Assembly: GCF_003611675.1 (NCBI RefSeq)
Contig: NZ_RAWA01000040.1
Location: forward strand, 1-39,061
DNA length: 39,061 nucleotides
Source of the DNA: Corallococcus sp. CA053C
Lineage (GTDB): Bacteria; Myxococcota; Myxococcia; Myxococcales; Myxococcaceae
Reading direction: 5' to 3'
Positions within the stretch are counted from its first letter, which is position 1. Each line of letters starts with the position of its first letter. Positions 18,801 to 26,937 of the stretch are shown piece after piece. The position numbers and the translations under genes are program-made. A model generated the notes under the pieces. It was not told the DNA's origin. It did not search any database and was given only the letters and a program-made list of their open reading frames with translations.

Positions 18801-21800
18801 CGCAGTTCAGCTTCGACGCGCTCAACATCGTCGGGAAGGTGGAACAGGGCGTCAACTACACCTGGGGCACCGACGAGCAGAAGATCTTCGACGCGCTCGC
18901 GAACCTCACCCCCATCCAGGGCCACTACGTCGAGCTGCTCTACGCGTCACGCAACGACGGCGAGAACCTGCGCGAGCGGCTCAAGAGCGAGCTGGACGAC
19001 TTCTTCAGCACGAGCACGCACGACTGGGACAGGGCCGAGGCCCTGCTCTCCGGCAACGCCGCCAAGGCCGCCGCCGTGGAGCTGGACGACGCCATGGAGG
19101 GCACGTTCTTCGGCACCGGCTGGGGAACGGACGAGAGCGCGATCCTCACCCTGCTGCGCGGCAAGACGCCGGAGCAGATCGACGCCATCAAGAAGGCCTA
19201 CAAGGAGAAGTACGGCCGCGACCTCGTGGAGAAGATGGACGACGAGCTGCGCAGCGGCTCCTTCCACACCCACGACGCCGACGAGATGCACGCCCTCGTC
19301 GAGGGCCGCACCGAGGACGCGCGCGCCATCGAGCTGGACCGCGCCATGCGCGGCTCGTGGTTCTTCGGCCTGGGCACGGACCGCAAGGGCATCGAGGCCG
19401 TCTACGAGCGCGTCCGCAAGGAGACGGAGGCCGACGCGCAGCAGTACGGCTGGGACACCAAGACCTTCCGCGAGGAGCTGCTCAAGCGCAACCGGGGGCT
19501 CGACGCGTCCTACGAGAAGCAATACGGCAAGGACTGGACGGAGCGCGCCGCGGGCGAGAGCGCGCTCAGCGCCGCGTACCGCGACGAGATGGGCGGCGAC
19601 GAGCTCAAGCTCATCGAAGGCCTGCGCGACGACAAGGGGCTCCAGGTCGACGCCGCGCGCATCCACATCGAGCACACCAGCTTCTTCTACGCCGACGACA
19701 AGATCATCCGCGACGCGATGTCCGCGGAGGGACGCCGGCAGATCGCCGACGAGCGGCGCGACGGCTACCTGGACATCCAGGAGCGGATCGACATCGAGCG
19801 GGGGCTGGACGAGGCGAAGGTGAAGCCCGCCTCCGCGGGGCCGCTCACGGACGCGGACCGCAAGAAGGGGCTGATCAGCGAGCTGGAGTTCCTGGAGAAG
19901 TGGAGCCCGGAGAAGGTCCGCGCGCGGCTCACGCAGGAGCGCAAGGCGGTGGACGTCGCGGCGAAGGCCCATGCCCAGGCCCACGCGCAGGCGAACATGC
20001 AGGCGCTGGGGGCGGAGTACGACGCGACGTACGCGGCCTCCGGCCAGATGAGCTTCGTGCAGGCCGTCCTGATGGACACGTCCGGCGCGGACCGCGACGC
20101 GGTGGCGGCGCTGCTCGACAAGGGCTACCTCACGGACGCGGAGGTCGTGCAGTACGCGGTCCAGGGCGTCGGCACCGACGAGGACGCCCTCAAGGAGGTG
20201 CTGGCCGGCAAGAGCCGCGAGGAGATCAACGCCATCGCCGAGGAGTGGGCGAAGAACAACCCGCCCTCCGCTGGCGACACGCGCACCCCGTTCGAGCGCT
20301 TCCGCGCGCGCATCGAGGAGGAGCTGAGCGGGCGCGAGGCCTTCGACATCCTCGACATGGTGGACTACGGCGAGGCCGTCACGCCCCGGGAGAAGCTGGA
20401 GCGGGCGCGGCGCCGGGAGGGCTTCGAGGCGCGGTCGTCCAACATGTTCTCCCGCTCCACGCGCGCGATCCTCGGGGCCCAGACGTCCACGCTCGACGAC
20501 GAGGTGCGGGCGCTGGAGCTGCACGAGGCGAAGCGGCCGAAGCCGGGGGACAAGGACTACAACGCGGACACGCTGCGCGCGTGGCAGGAGGGCTGGGAGA
20601 AGAAGGCCGACCGGGTGGAGCACCAGGCGGAGCTGGCCGACGAAGCGGTGAAGATGCACCGCGAGCAGGTGGACACCATCACCGACTTCTTCGTGACCAT
20701 CGCCAGCGCGGTGGTGATGGCGGTCGCGGTCGTCATCGGCGTGGTGCTGAGCGTCTTCTTCCCGCCGGCGGGCGTGGGGTTCTGGGCGGCGCTCGGCGCG
20801 TTCATGGCCAGCTCCACGGTGGTCGTGGGCACGGCGGTGGCCATCGCCGCGGTGACGATGATCACCAAGGCCGCGCTCAAGGGAGCGGCCTACGGCTGGG
20901 AGGAGGCGGCCACCGACGCGGGCGTGGGCGCCGTGGACGCCCTCACCTCCCTGGCGACGGCGGGCATGGGCTCCAAGCTGCTGCGCATGGGGTTCCTCGC
21001 GCGCATGGCGGGCGAAGGCGGCGTGTTCGCGCGCATGACGGCGCACGGCCTGGCCCAGGGCGCGGAGGGGCTGGTGCAGTCGGTGCCCTCCGCGTTCCTG
21101 GGCAACGTGCTCAACGACGAGAACTACAAGGGCGGCAACGCGCTGCTCAACGTGCTCGCGGGCACCGCGATGCAGGCGGCCCCGGGCACCCTGCTCTCCG
21201 GAGGCCTGGGCGCGCTGGGCGGCATCTCCAAGCCCCGGCCGCCCCCGCCGCGCACCGGCGACCTGCTCGCCTTCCGGGGCACGCCCCAGGAGCGCCTGAC
21301 GCTGTACCGGAAGTGGAAGGTGGAGAACCCGGCCGGAGGCATGAAGGACTTCCTGCGCGAGTTCGACGACAGCCTGCTCAAGCAGGTGACGGGGGACTTC
21401 GAGAAGAAGCAGCTCCAGCGCGTGCTGCGCAAGGAGATGCTGACGCACATCCCACCCGCGCAGCGCGCGGCGTTCGCGAACACGCCCATCGAGCTGGTCT
21501 CCGAGGCGGACTTCCGCGCGCTCACCGGCAGCGACGCCGGGCAGGCCGTCACGATGTTCCGGCGGGGCAAGCCCACCATCGTCGTCAAGGCGGGCGCGGA
21601 CCTGGCGGACCTGGGCGAAGAGGGCCTGCACCTGCTCCAGCGTCACGACAAGGCGACGCGCGACCTGGTGCGCTCGCTGGATGAAACGGCGCTGCGGCAC
21701 TGGGACAAGCTGCCCGTCGAGAAGCAGTTCGAGCTGTACCGCAAGAAGCTGCGCCTGGAGATCGACGCGCAGGAGTCGCTCATCGCCTCGCTGGAGGCGA

Positions 21801-23833
21801 AGCGCGGCGTGTCCATGGACCCGGGCGAGGCGGCACGGCGCATCGAACAGGGGGAGCGCTCGCTGGAAGCCCTGCGCAAGCGGCTGGGCGAGGTGGACGC
21901 CTTCACGCCATTGCAGCTCGCCGAGTTCGGCCAGGGCGTGCGCCCCAAGCCCCAGTACCTGCGCGAGCCGCCGCGGCTGTTCAGCAAGAAGCCGCCGAAG
22001 ACGGCGGCGGCGAAGGTGGCGGGAGGCAAGAAGCCCGCGGCGCCGGGCGTGACGGACACCCCGCCCGTCGTCCGCGAGCCGGGCCGGCCCGTGGACGCGT
22101 GGCCCAACACGACCCAGCACGCCGCCCATCCGGAGGTGGGCCCGTTCTCGAAGTCGGGACCGCTGGACCAGGACGCGTTCATCGCGTCGGCGGAGCGCCA
22201 GGTCTTCACGCCCGCGCAGCGGGGCCGCACCACGCTCAAGCTGGCGCCCGGCGACACCGTGGCGCAGGTGGGCCCCGCGTGGGCGGAGATCAAGCCCGGC
22301 ACCACGGAGCGCCGCTTCTACAAGCTGGTGGAGGTGACGCGCGCCGACGGCAGGAAGGAATACCTCCAGCTCATCATGTCCAAGCGCCCCGGTCAGCGCT
22401 GGGAGGTGCGCGGCAGCATGACCCGTGGCAGGGGCGACGTGCTGGAGCACACGACCTCCCAGCGGATGACGGAGGCGCTGCTGGGCGAAGAGTTCGGCGT
22501 GACGAAGCGGTACCGGCGCCTGGACTTCAAGCCGATGGGCGTGGAGCAGGGCAGCGGCTTCGACGAGATCATCGTCGAGTTCGACGACGCCGCGACGCCC
22601 GGCAGCGCGCGGCTGCACCTCGTCGAGGTGAAGGGCGGCGAAACCGCGCCGGTGTTCAAGAAGTTCACGGCGGTGAGCGAGAACCTCCAGAAGAACCTGG
22701 ACGGCCTGCGAGCGAAGCTGGGAGACGCGAGCTGGCGCGCGGCGCATGGCCTGGGCCCGACCCACGTCGCGGCCATCACCCAGGCCCTGGATGAGTGGAA
22801 CCTCCGCATCGAGCTGCGGATGGGCCCCACCACGCCGGTGCACCTGCTCCAGAGCGACCTCGTGAGCCGCATCGAGCGGGTCGCCGATGCCTGGCGCAAG
22901 CTGTCCGTGCTGGACGCCGTGGTCCCCGCGAGCAACCGGTCCCCGTTCCGGCGGCAGCTCGTCACCCTGGGAGAGGACCTCAAGGCCGCCCTGCACACGG
23001 GACACGTCGCGGAGGCGATGAAGGCGCTGGACGCGGTGGAGCAGGCCCTCAACGGGACGGGAGGAAAGCCGGGGCTCCTGGCCCGCTACCACATCGACAC
23101 GAGCAAGATGGGGCCGCTGGTCCAGGGCCTGGGCCCCCACGCGAAGCCGGGCCAGGTCACGCAGATTCCCAAGAGCTTCGCTGCCGCGCAGCGCGTGCGC
23201 ACCCCCGCGCCAGGAGGCGGCGTGCTGGGCTGGGGAGGGTTCGACATCACGCTGTCGCAGAGCTGGGCGAGCCGGCGCTTCAAGCGCTTCGAGCTCGCCC
23301 AGATGCACGGCCTGCGCAGGAGCCTGCTGGACATCCCGGAGCTGGACCCCGCCACGTTCAGCACGCTGTCGCTGCGCGACCGCCAGCGCGCCATCGCCGG
23401 CGCGGTGGACGCGTCAATGGAGGCGCTGGGCATCCCGAAGTCGCGCCGCGCGCGCGTCCAGTTCCAGAACCTGGCGGCCGGGGACTATGGCTGGATGGAC
23501 TGGCGCTTCGGGCAGACGCCGCAGGGACGGCTCGTGCCGCTGAACAAGCGGGGCGTCGTGGTCATCAACGAGAACCTGGACGTGGGCGACGCGGTGGGCA
23601 CGGCCATCCACGAGTCGCGCCACTACTATCAGGCGTATCAGGCGTATCAGGAGTCCCTGGGGCGCCAGTCGCATCCGTTCTCGCGGCGGTGGAGGCGCAA
23701 CCTGCCGGGCGCGGGTGGGACGTACTACGGCCCGGCGGACCCGCGCTATTTCCGACAGCCCATCGAAGCGGATGCGGAGAGCTTCGGACGCCGGGTGATT
23801 GATCTCTTGCCCCCCCAGTGGCCCCCTCCATGA
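15890..23833 (+). CDS. Giant annexin-repeat multidomain protein with nuclease-like and zincin-like C-terminus
   Basis: This is a 2647-residue protein with no signal peptide. Residues 1-390 are Pro/Ala/Thr-rich and disordered, and about 400-980 are charged and helical. Annexin repeats follow with the GTDE signature at about 993-996, 1079-1082, 1162-1165 (GTDR) and 1428-1431. The second reads GWGT (1077-1080), then Glu1119 exactly 38 residues on, the type II Ca site of true annexins, together with ILTLL and YGRDL. Residues 1600-1658 are two hydrophobic helices followed by Ala/Gly-rich segments. Residues about 2150-2330 hold Asp2225 and Glu2246-x-Lys2248 in strands, a PD-(D/E)xK-like arrangement. 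The end carries HESRH (2574-2578) with PIEADAESFG about 50 residues later, a zincin-like metal site. It looks like a large effector or toxin carrier. GTG start, after GGGGGG. The role is inferred. Confidence 0.85.
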   Translation: MRIREQGSKASTQHALRKTSGRSPSSSSALPRNAGVVPRGPASSNPARELAARLASLKGAGPGVSGQVLRDTARDLERRVSDPAWRTMGGPRSHLFDPCPVHPPEVALLSTPGAIEAEAGFSGLAPTPHTGLAEADGASQPTTIAGQEEADRQRAKARTAVLPRGSTEELADTAARLAEDRARTDGTPSASTADAGLGGSTAPLHGELDTTVDIPGAGSEETTPEPLPVPAGTAPGGMDEAARIDSARSTLSGRGDVRITIRPATGGPGGPTTAAKPPPLQTDASVGEGGTDAPPRADPTAAAATEATKQLADAHAQGVQGIQQGLESPPDTTGVIPAEATTPATVPAPPPTAPVAEAPAVISPAAPAGPQTDVDAVTAWKGRIASTTEKVPEPKLPPAPRYTFKIQQAAVDPNAVRAARLKQLEDEGKRAITPAKRPEDLPAIPDDPTGKASALVDSKCDRKLEVRNAKLPDLQKSPLGHVPEIGAQLMRDDGGHLLIKGPLGDLVYKPGGPKPTDPEKLKDWTRLQKKITDAAEKQKKAKAQPKEPAKGITVLEEAAPAPINVPDFARVDIGDVLARLLAAPDTYADASVKKAREAYVPGGLDASWGVALLAAERPIFAAELQRVADAAKIKKEDLDAKVEARRKQLVDSHQATTETLSKAHEEAKTSIVESGKTFGDALSRVRASLDAQAEARAAAIQGGVDLTEARRKRDALLAAVDTKVGNWIVRYDQNGKRFKEAFGKAASDQMRAYELAALQDEWQLKKDAGDDPVKLKAATEKYRPTKKWLDDRRKELGAVVGQAKRDIDANVERYQEELRRAGKDAKEAIRDWHAKQIGYERGFWDRLISWIIDWLDTAHDESKAWEAARAEENKTSLDKNMLFLAEVRLRQGEELDVEALKQRQDLGEEQKAILLSYYGKNGKDAVQALAEGLAVRISGQRRKPLMEALEKEILASDSLDRVRTVVEAQKPQFSFDALNIVGKVEQGVNYTWGTDEQKIFDALANLTPIQGHYVELLYASRNDGENLRERLKSELDDFFSTSTHDWDRAEALLSGNAAKAAAVELDDAMEGTFFGTGWGTDESAILTLLRGKTPEQIDAIKKAYKEKYGRDLVEKMDDELRSGSFHTHDADEMHALVEGRTEDARAIELDRAMRGSWFFGLGTDRKGIEAVYERVRKETEADAQQYGWDTKTFREELLKRNRGLDASYEKQYGKDWTERAAGESALSAAYRDEMGGDELKLIEGLRDDKGLQVDAARIHIEHTSFFYADDKIIRDAMSAEGRRQIADERRDGYLDIQERIDIERGLDEAKVKPASAGPLTDADRKKGLISELEFLEKWSPEKVRARLTQERKAVDVAAKAHAQAHAQANMQALGAEYDATYAASGQMSFVQAVLMDTSGADRDAVAALLDKGYLTDAEVVQYAVQGVGTDEDALKEVLAGKSREEINAIAEEWAKNNPPSAGDTRTPFERFRARIEEELSGREAFDILDMVDYGEAVTPREKLERARRREGFEARSSNMFSRSTRAILGAQTSTLDDEVRALELHEAKRPKPGDKDYNADTLRAWQEGWEKKADRVEHQAELADEAVKMHREQVDTITDFFVTIASAVVMAVAVVIGVVLSVFFPPAGVGFWAALGAFMASSTVVVGTAVAIAAVTMITKAALKGAAYGWEEAATDAGVGAVDALTSLATAGMGSKLLRMGFLARMAGEGGVFARMTAHGLAQGAEGLVQSVPSAFLGNVLNDENYKGGNALLNVLAGTAMQAAPGTLLSGGLGALGGISKPRPPPPRTGDLLAFRGTPQERLTLYRKWKVENPAGGMKDFLREFDDSLLKQVTGDFEKKQLQRVLRKEMLTHIPPAQRAAFANTPIELVSEADFRALTGSDAGQAVTMFRRGKPTIVVKAGADLADLGEEGLHLLQRHDKATRDLVRSLDETALRHWDKLPVEKQFELYRKKLRLEIDAQESLIASLEAKRGVSMDPGEAARRIEQGERSLEALRKRLGEVDAFTPLQLAEFGQGVRPKPQYLREPPRLFSKKPPKTAAAKVAGGKKPAAPGVTDTPPVVREPGRPVDAWPNTTQHAAHPEVGPFSKSGPLDQDAFIASAERQVFTPAQRGRTTLKLAPGDTVAQVGPAWAEIKPGTTERRFYKLVEVTRADGRKEYLQLIMSKRPGQRWEVRGSMTRGRGDVLEHTTSQRMTEALLGEEFGVTKRYRRLDFKPMGVEQGSGFDEIIVEFDDAATPGSARLHLVEVKGGETAPVFKKFTAVSENLQKNLDGLRAKLGDASWRAAHGLGPTHVAAITQALDEWNLRIELRMGPTTPVHLLQSDLVSRIERVADAWRKLSVLDAVVPASNRSPFRRQLVTLGEDLKAALHTGHVAEAMKALDAVEQALNGTGGKPGLLARYHIDTSKMGPLVQGLGPHAKPGQVTQIPKSFAAAQRVRTPAPGGGVLGWGGFDITLSQSWASRRFKRFELAQMHGLRRSLLDIPELDPATFSTLSLRDRQRAIAGAVDASMEALGIPKSRRARVQFQNLAAGDYGWMDWRFGQTPQGRLVPLNKRGVVVINENLDVGDAVGTAIHESRHYYQAYQAYQESLGRQSHPFSRRWRRNLPGAGGTYYGPADPRYFRQPIEADAESFGRRVIDLLPPQWPPP
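23627..23651 (+). repeat. In-frame 9-bp tandem repeat next to the HExxH motif
   Basis: TATCAGGCG occurs twice, then TATCAGG, giving YQAYQAYQ directly after HESRHY in the giant protein. It probably arose by slippage. It lies on the predicted catalytic helix, so the copy number could change the active-site geometry. Confidence 0.9.
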
Positions 23834-24369
23834 TGAGGACCGACATGCGCGTCGCCCCTTCCGTCTCCATCACCTGCTACGTGTGCGGCTCCACCTTCAC
23901 CGTCCACAACCGGGTGGAGCTGGAGGGTGGAGAGAGGACCGTCCTGCAGGAGCCCCCGGCATGTCCCTTCTGCGACGCGCCGCTAAGGAACGTGCCCCGG
24001 CTGGACGTGGGCGTGGCCAAGAGCCTGTGGCTCACGGAGGCAGGGGCCCCGGAGGAGAAGAAGGAGTACGGCACGGCGGCGCGCTTCCTGGAGCGCTTCA
24101 CGCGGACCGAGGCGGAGGTGGACACGCTGCTATCGCTGGCGCGCGAGTTGGACTTCGACGCGTGGGAGCAGGCCAACCTCGCGCGCCTGAAGAGGGGGCG
24201 TGACGCGGGCCTGAAGACGGAGACGCGCTTCGTCACGAAGCTGAAGGAAGCGGCACGCGACGGTGCGCTCTTCGAGCGATTGCAACACGCCGCCGCGCCC
24301 GTCAAAGATGCCCACCGCGCCCTGCGGGACCGTCACCTGGCTGTCTTTGAAGCGCGCCGGTCGCGATGA
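23830..24369 (+). CDS. Zinc-ribbon protein of unknown function
   Basis: This 179-residue protein has a treble-clef or zinc-ribbon N-terminus with Cys16-x2-Cys19 (CYVCGSTFTV) and Cys45-x2-Cys48 (CPFCDAPL). The rest is a charged alpha-helical region of about 110 residues with no recognisable domain. The ATG at 23830 overlaps the stop of the giant gene (ATGA), so the two are translationally coupled. A second Met six codons in is an alternative start. Proteins of this small ribbon-helix type beside large effectors often serve as adaptors or loading factors, but I have no family match and make no functional claim. It is followed by another ATGA overlap. Confidence 0.75.
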   Translation: MMRTDMRVAPSVSITCYVCGSTFTVHNRVELEGGERTVLQEPPACPFCDAPLRNVPRLDVGVAKSLWLTEAGAPEEKKEYGTAARFLERFTRTEAEVDTLLSLARELDFDAWEQANLARLKRGRDAGLKTETRFVTKLKEAARDGALFERLQHAAAPVKDAHRALRDRHLAVFEARRSR

Positions 24370-25160
24370 GCGGGAGACAGAAGCCCATGGCCGAGGCGAC
24401 GAGCAGCACGGAAGGAAGCTGGAGCGCGCTCTTCTCCGAGAAGCGCGGCGAGCGTGCGGAGACGCCTGAGTTGTTGAAGGCGCTGACGCCCCTGGCGCTG
24501 AAGCGCGCGAACGCGCCCTCGCAGCACCTGGTGACGCTCGCGAACATCCTCTCGGCGCAGGTCGTGTTGAACGGCGCGGCGGCGGCACGCACGGCGGGGC
24601 GGGAGCTGGCGCCGCTGTGCAAGCCGGCCCTCCAGCAGCAGCAGTCGAACTTCCAGAAGCGGGATGCGCCGGACGTCGCCATCCACGTCCTGTCCTTCGT
24701 GAACGCGGCGGAGGTCTGCGGGCTCGTGGAGGGGCAGTTGAAGGCCTCGCCCGCGCTGACGTGGTTGAAGGCCCTGGCGAAGAAGCCCCAGGACCAGGAG
24801 GACCTGCTGCTCTACCGCTGCGGGTGGATTGCCCTTGCGCTGGGGGAGCCGGAGCTCGCCGCGCGCCTGGTGGGAGGCGGCGCGCTTCCGGGGAGCTTCA
24901 CGCCGGGGGAGCAGTTCGGCTTCAACGTCCAGGGCTTCATCCGCTACCTCGCCGCGGGCCTTGAACAGAAGGCGTCCGCCGCGGACATGCGGCCCGCGTG
25001 GCAGTCCTACGTGGAAGGCTTTCCCCTGAACATGGCGTCGCAGCGGGCGTCGTGGATGGACCTGCTCTGGGCGGGGCGTGTCTATTACGCCGGCTTCGAG
25101 GGCCTGCCAGTCGCGGAGGTGGGAGAGGCCGTGCACTCGCGCGTGAAGCCCGCCGCATGA
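24366..25160 (+). CDS. Helical protein of unknown function, operon member
   Basis: This 264-residue protein is of a type I do not recognise. It is predicted helical throughout, with many Leu/Ala-rich segments (ALTPLALKRANAPSQHLVTL, NILSAQVVLNG, LLYRCGWIALALGEPELAARL) that suggest TPR- or HEAT-like helical pairs, though no repeat signature is exact. It has no signal peptide and no transmembrane helix. The start overlaps the stop of the zinc-ribbon gene (ATGA) and its own stop overlaps the next start, so it is translated as part of a coupled set of four genes behind the annexin-repeat protein. Candidate roles are immunity or chaperone for that protein, by position only. Confidence 0.65.
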   Translation: MSGRQKPMAEATSSTEGSWSALFSEKRGERAETPELLKALTPLALKRANAPSQHLVTLANILSAQVVLNGAAAARTAGRELAPLCKPALQQQQSNFQKRDAPDVAIHVLSFVNAAEVCGLVEGQLKASPALTWLKALAKKPQDQEDLLLYRCGWIALALGEPELAARLVGGGALPGSFTPGEQFGFNVQGFIRYLAAGLEQKASAADMRPAWQSYVEGFPLNMASQRASWMDLLWAGRVYYAGFEGLPVAEVGEAVHSRVKPAA

Positions 25161-26704
25161 GCGCCCCGACCCTCGTTGCCCGGCCGGACGTCGCCTTCGA
25201 GGCGCTGGACCGCGTGCTGGAGGCGCTGGGCTGGTTCCTCCAGTCCGAAAGCCAGACACCGCCGCTCATCCCCGGTGAACCGGAGCTGGCGGTGTACGTG
25301 CACCGCGCGACGGACACGGAGCTCCAGTACACGTTCAACCCGGTGTTGAAGCTGCGGGTGCTCCAGTTCCATGGGCGGGAGGCGTTGGGGGCGTGGAACA
25401 CCGTGCGGCAGGCCGTGCCGGTGTTGGAGGCCCCGGCGCTCGCGACGCTGCTGGCGTCCTCGGAGACGAAGGACGTGCTCCTGGGGTTGCTCGCCACCGG
25501 GGAGCTGCGGGAGCGCTCGTCACTGGAGCGGGTGGCGGCGCTGCGCTTCCATCCGGATGACAGTGTTTCGCGGACCGCCGAGCGGGTTCATGCGCTGATT
25601 GTTCCACCGGGGGTGGCGGAGGCGTTCCAGCGGTTGGAGGCGGAGAAGCAGGCGCATCCGGATCGTTCGGTGCTGTTCGCGCACCTGCCGGGGGAGGAGC
25701 AGCGGCGGCAGGTGCTGCGCTGGCTGATCCACGACTACGACGCGTCCAACGAGCACATCGACGAGGTGCTGCGCTCCGCGCTGGTGGACGCGGACGCGGA
25801 GGTGCGGGTGACGGCGGTGATGGCGGCGGCGCGACTCCAGGCCCGCGCGGTGCTGCCGGCGTTGCGCGAGGCGAAGATGCCCACGTCCACGCGGGAGGGC
25901 GCGGATCCTCGGGACCGGTTGTTCTATTCGGGCCTGCGGGAGCTGGTGGCCAACGTGCTCGCGGGCCGGCCGCTGCCTCCGGAGGGTTCCGCGAAGCGCG
26001 AGCGGATGGCGCCGCTGCTGCGCGCGCTGTCAGGGCCTGCGGACGTCCGGGATGACCCCTCCCTGTTACTGCATGCGCTCACGACGCCGGTGGACCTGGG
26101 CCCTCCTCCGTTGACCGTGCCCGAGGCGCTGGTGTCGCAGGAAGGCACGTACAAGCTGCGGCGCTCCGGGCTGGAGGCGCGCTGGGTGCCGGCGGTGGAG
26201 CACTGGCTGGGCACGGGTGCGACGTTGCGGCGGGTGCGGTCTCCGGGGTTCTTCGTCGCGAAGGTGCCGTTGAGCCGGTCCGCGCTGGCGTGGGCGCTGG
26301 CGGCGTCTCAGGGGCCCGTGGGAGCGGCGAGCCCGGACGCGGAGCAGGCCGCACCGTGCACGTGGGCGCAGGCGGAGCAGGTGTGCGCGGCGCTGTCCCG
26401 GATTGAAGGCGTGGAGCTGGGATTGCCAACCGGGGAGGCGTGGGAGATGGCCGCGCGCGGGCCGGATGGCCGGCTGTTCCCCTGGGGCAATTCGATGCGG
26501 AAGGACGGGGCTTCGCGCGCGTCTCCGTGGGGCGTGGAGGGGCTGGTGGGGTCGCTTCCGCAGTGGGCCCGGGATGAGGCGACGGGCGGGCGGTGGCTGT
26601 GCGGCGGGCGTGAGCAGCCGCTGTGCGCTTCACGTCGCGAGGTGGCGACGACGGACACGGCCGCGCTGGGTGCAGTGCGGTGGGTGCTGGCTTCACGGCA
26701 CTGA
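25157..26704 (+). CDS. HEAT-repeat / FGE-sulfatase-like fusion protein
   Basis: This is a 515-residue protein. The N-terminal half (about 60-330) contains Leu-rich helical pairs such as RVAALRFHPDDSVSRTAERV and VDADAEVRVTAVMAAARLQA, which read as HEAT-like repeats. Residues about 360-515 match a formylglycine-generating-enzyme (FGE-sulfatase, SUMF1-type) fold: LPTGEAWEMAARGPDGRLFPWGN, SPWGVEGLVGSLPQWARD and LGAVRWVL at the end. The FGE-like fold in bacteria is often a binding module rather than an enzyme, and the Cys pair needed for formylglycine synthesis is not evident. It is the last gene of the coupled operon (ATGA overlap with the previous gene). A substrate-recognition or immunity role is possible but not shown. 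Confidence 0.72.
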   Translation: MSAPTLVARPDVAFEALDRVLEALGWFLQSESQTPPLIPGEPELAVYVHRATDTELQYTFNPVLKLRVLQFHGREALGAWNTVRQAVPVLEAPALATLLASSETKDVLLGLLATGELRERSSLERVAALRFHPDDSVSRTAERVHALIVPPGVAEAFQRLEAEKQAHPDRSVLFAHLPGEEQRRQVLRWLIHDYDASNEHIDEVLRSALVDADAEVRVTAVMAAARLQARAVLPALREAKMPTSTREGADPRDRLFYSGLRELVANVLAGRPLPPEGSAKRERMAPLLRALSGPADVRDDPSLLLHALTTPVDLGPPPLTVPEALVSQEGTYKLRRSGLEARWVPAVEHWLGTGATLRRVRSPGFFVAKVPLSRSALAWALAASQGPVGAASPDAEQAAPCTWAQAEQVCAALSRIEGVELGLPTGEAWEMAARGPDGRLFPWGNSMRKDGASRASPWGVEGLVGSLPQWARDEATGGRWLCGGREQPLCASRREVATTDTAALGAVRWVLASRH

Positions 26705-26937
26705 GCCAGCCAATGCCTCGGAGTTGTTCCTCGTTTTCGGATCCTGTGCATCATTTTCCGGCTTGTCGGCTCATTCCGTTCGCGGGGCAATCTGGCCCCT
26801 CAATGCGAAAGAAGCCCGCTCCCTTGAATGAAGCTCCATTGGGTGTCTCACGCGAGTCGCGCTCATGGCCTGTGGAAATGCCGGCCCAACGTACAACACG
26901 AATTGCGCTTACTCATTTCGGCTCCAGGAAAGTAAAT

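Noticed and set aside
14999-18925. A very long minus-strand open frame (about 1300 codons) opposite the AAA+ and annexin genes
   Set aside because: It is Leu/Val/Arg/Gly/Ala-rich low-complexity sequence with no domain, as expected when GC-rich third positions suppress stops on the antisense strand. The + strand frames have clear motifs.
18947-23308. Another long minus-strand frame (about 1450 codons) opposite the giant gene
   Set aside because: Same explanation: no ribosome site, no domain, composition of an antisense shadow of a high-GC gene.
26792-26806. Possible sigma-54 promoter (TGGCCCCTCAATGC) before the kelch gene
   Set aside because: The spacing between the GG and GC elements is one base off and the -12 TTGC is incomplete.
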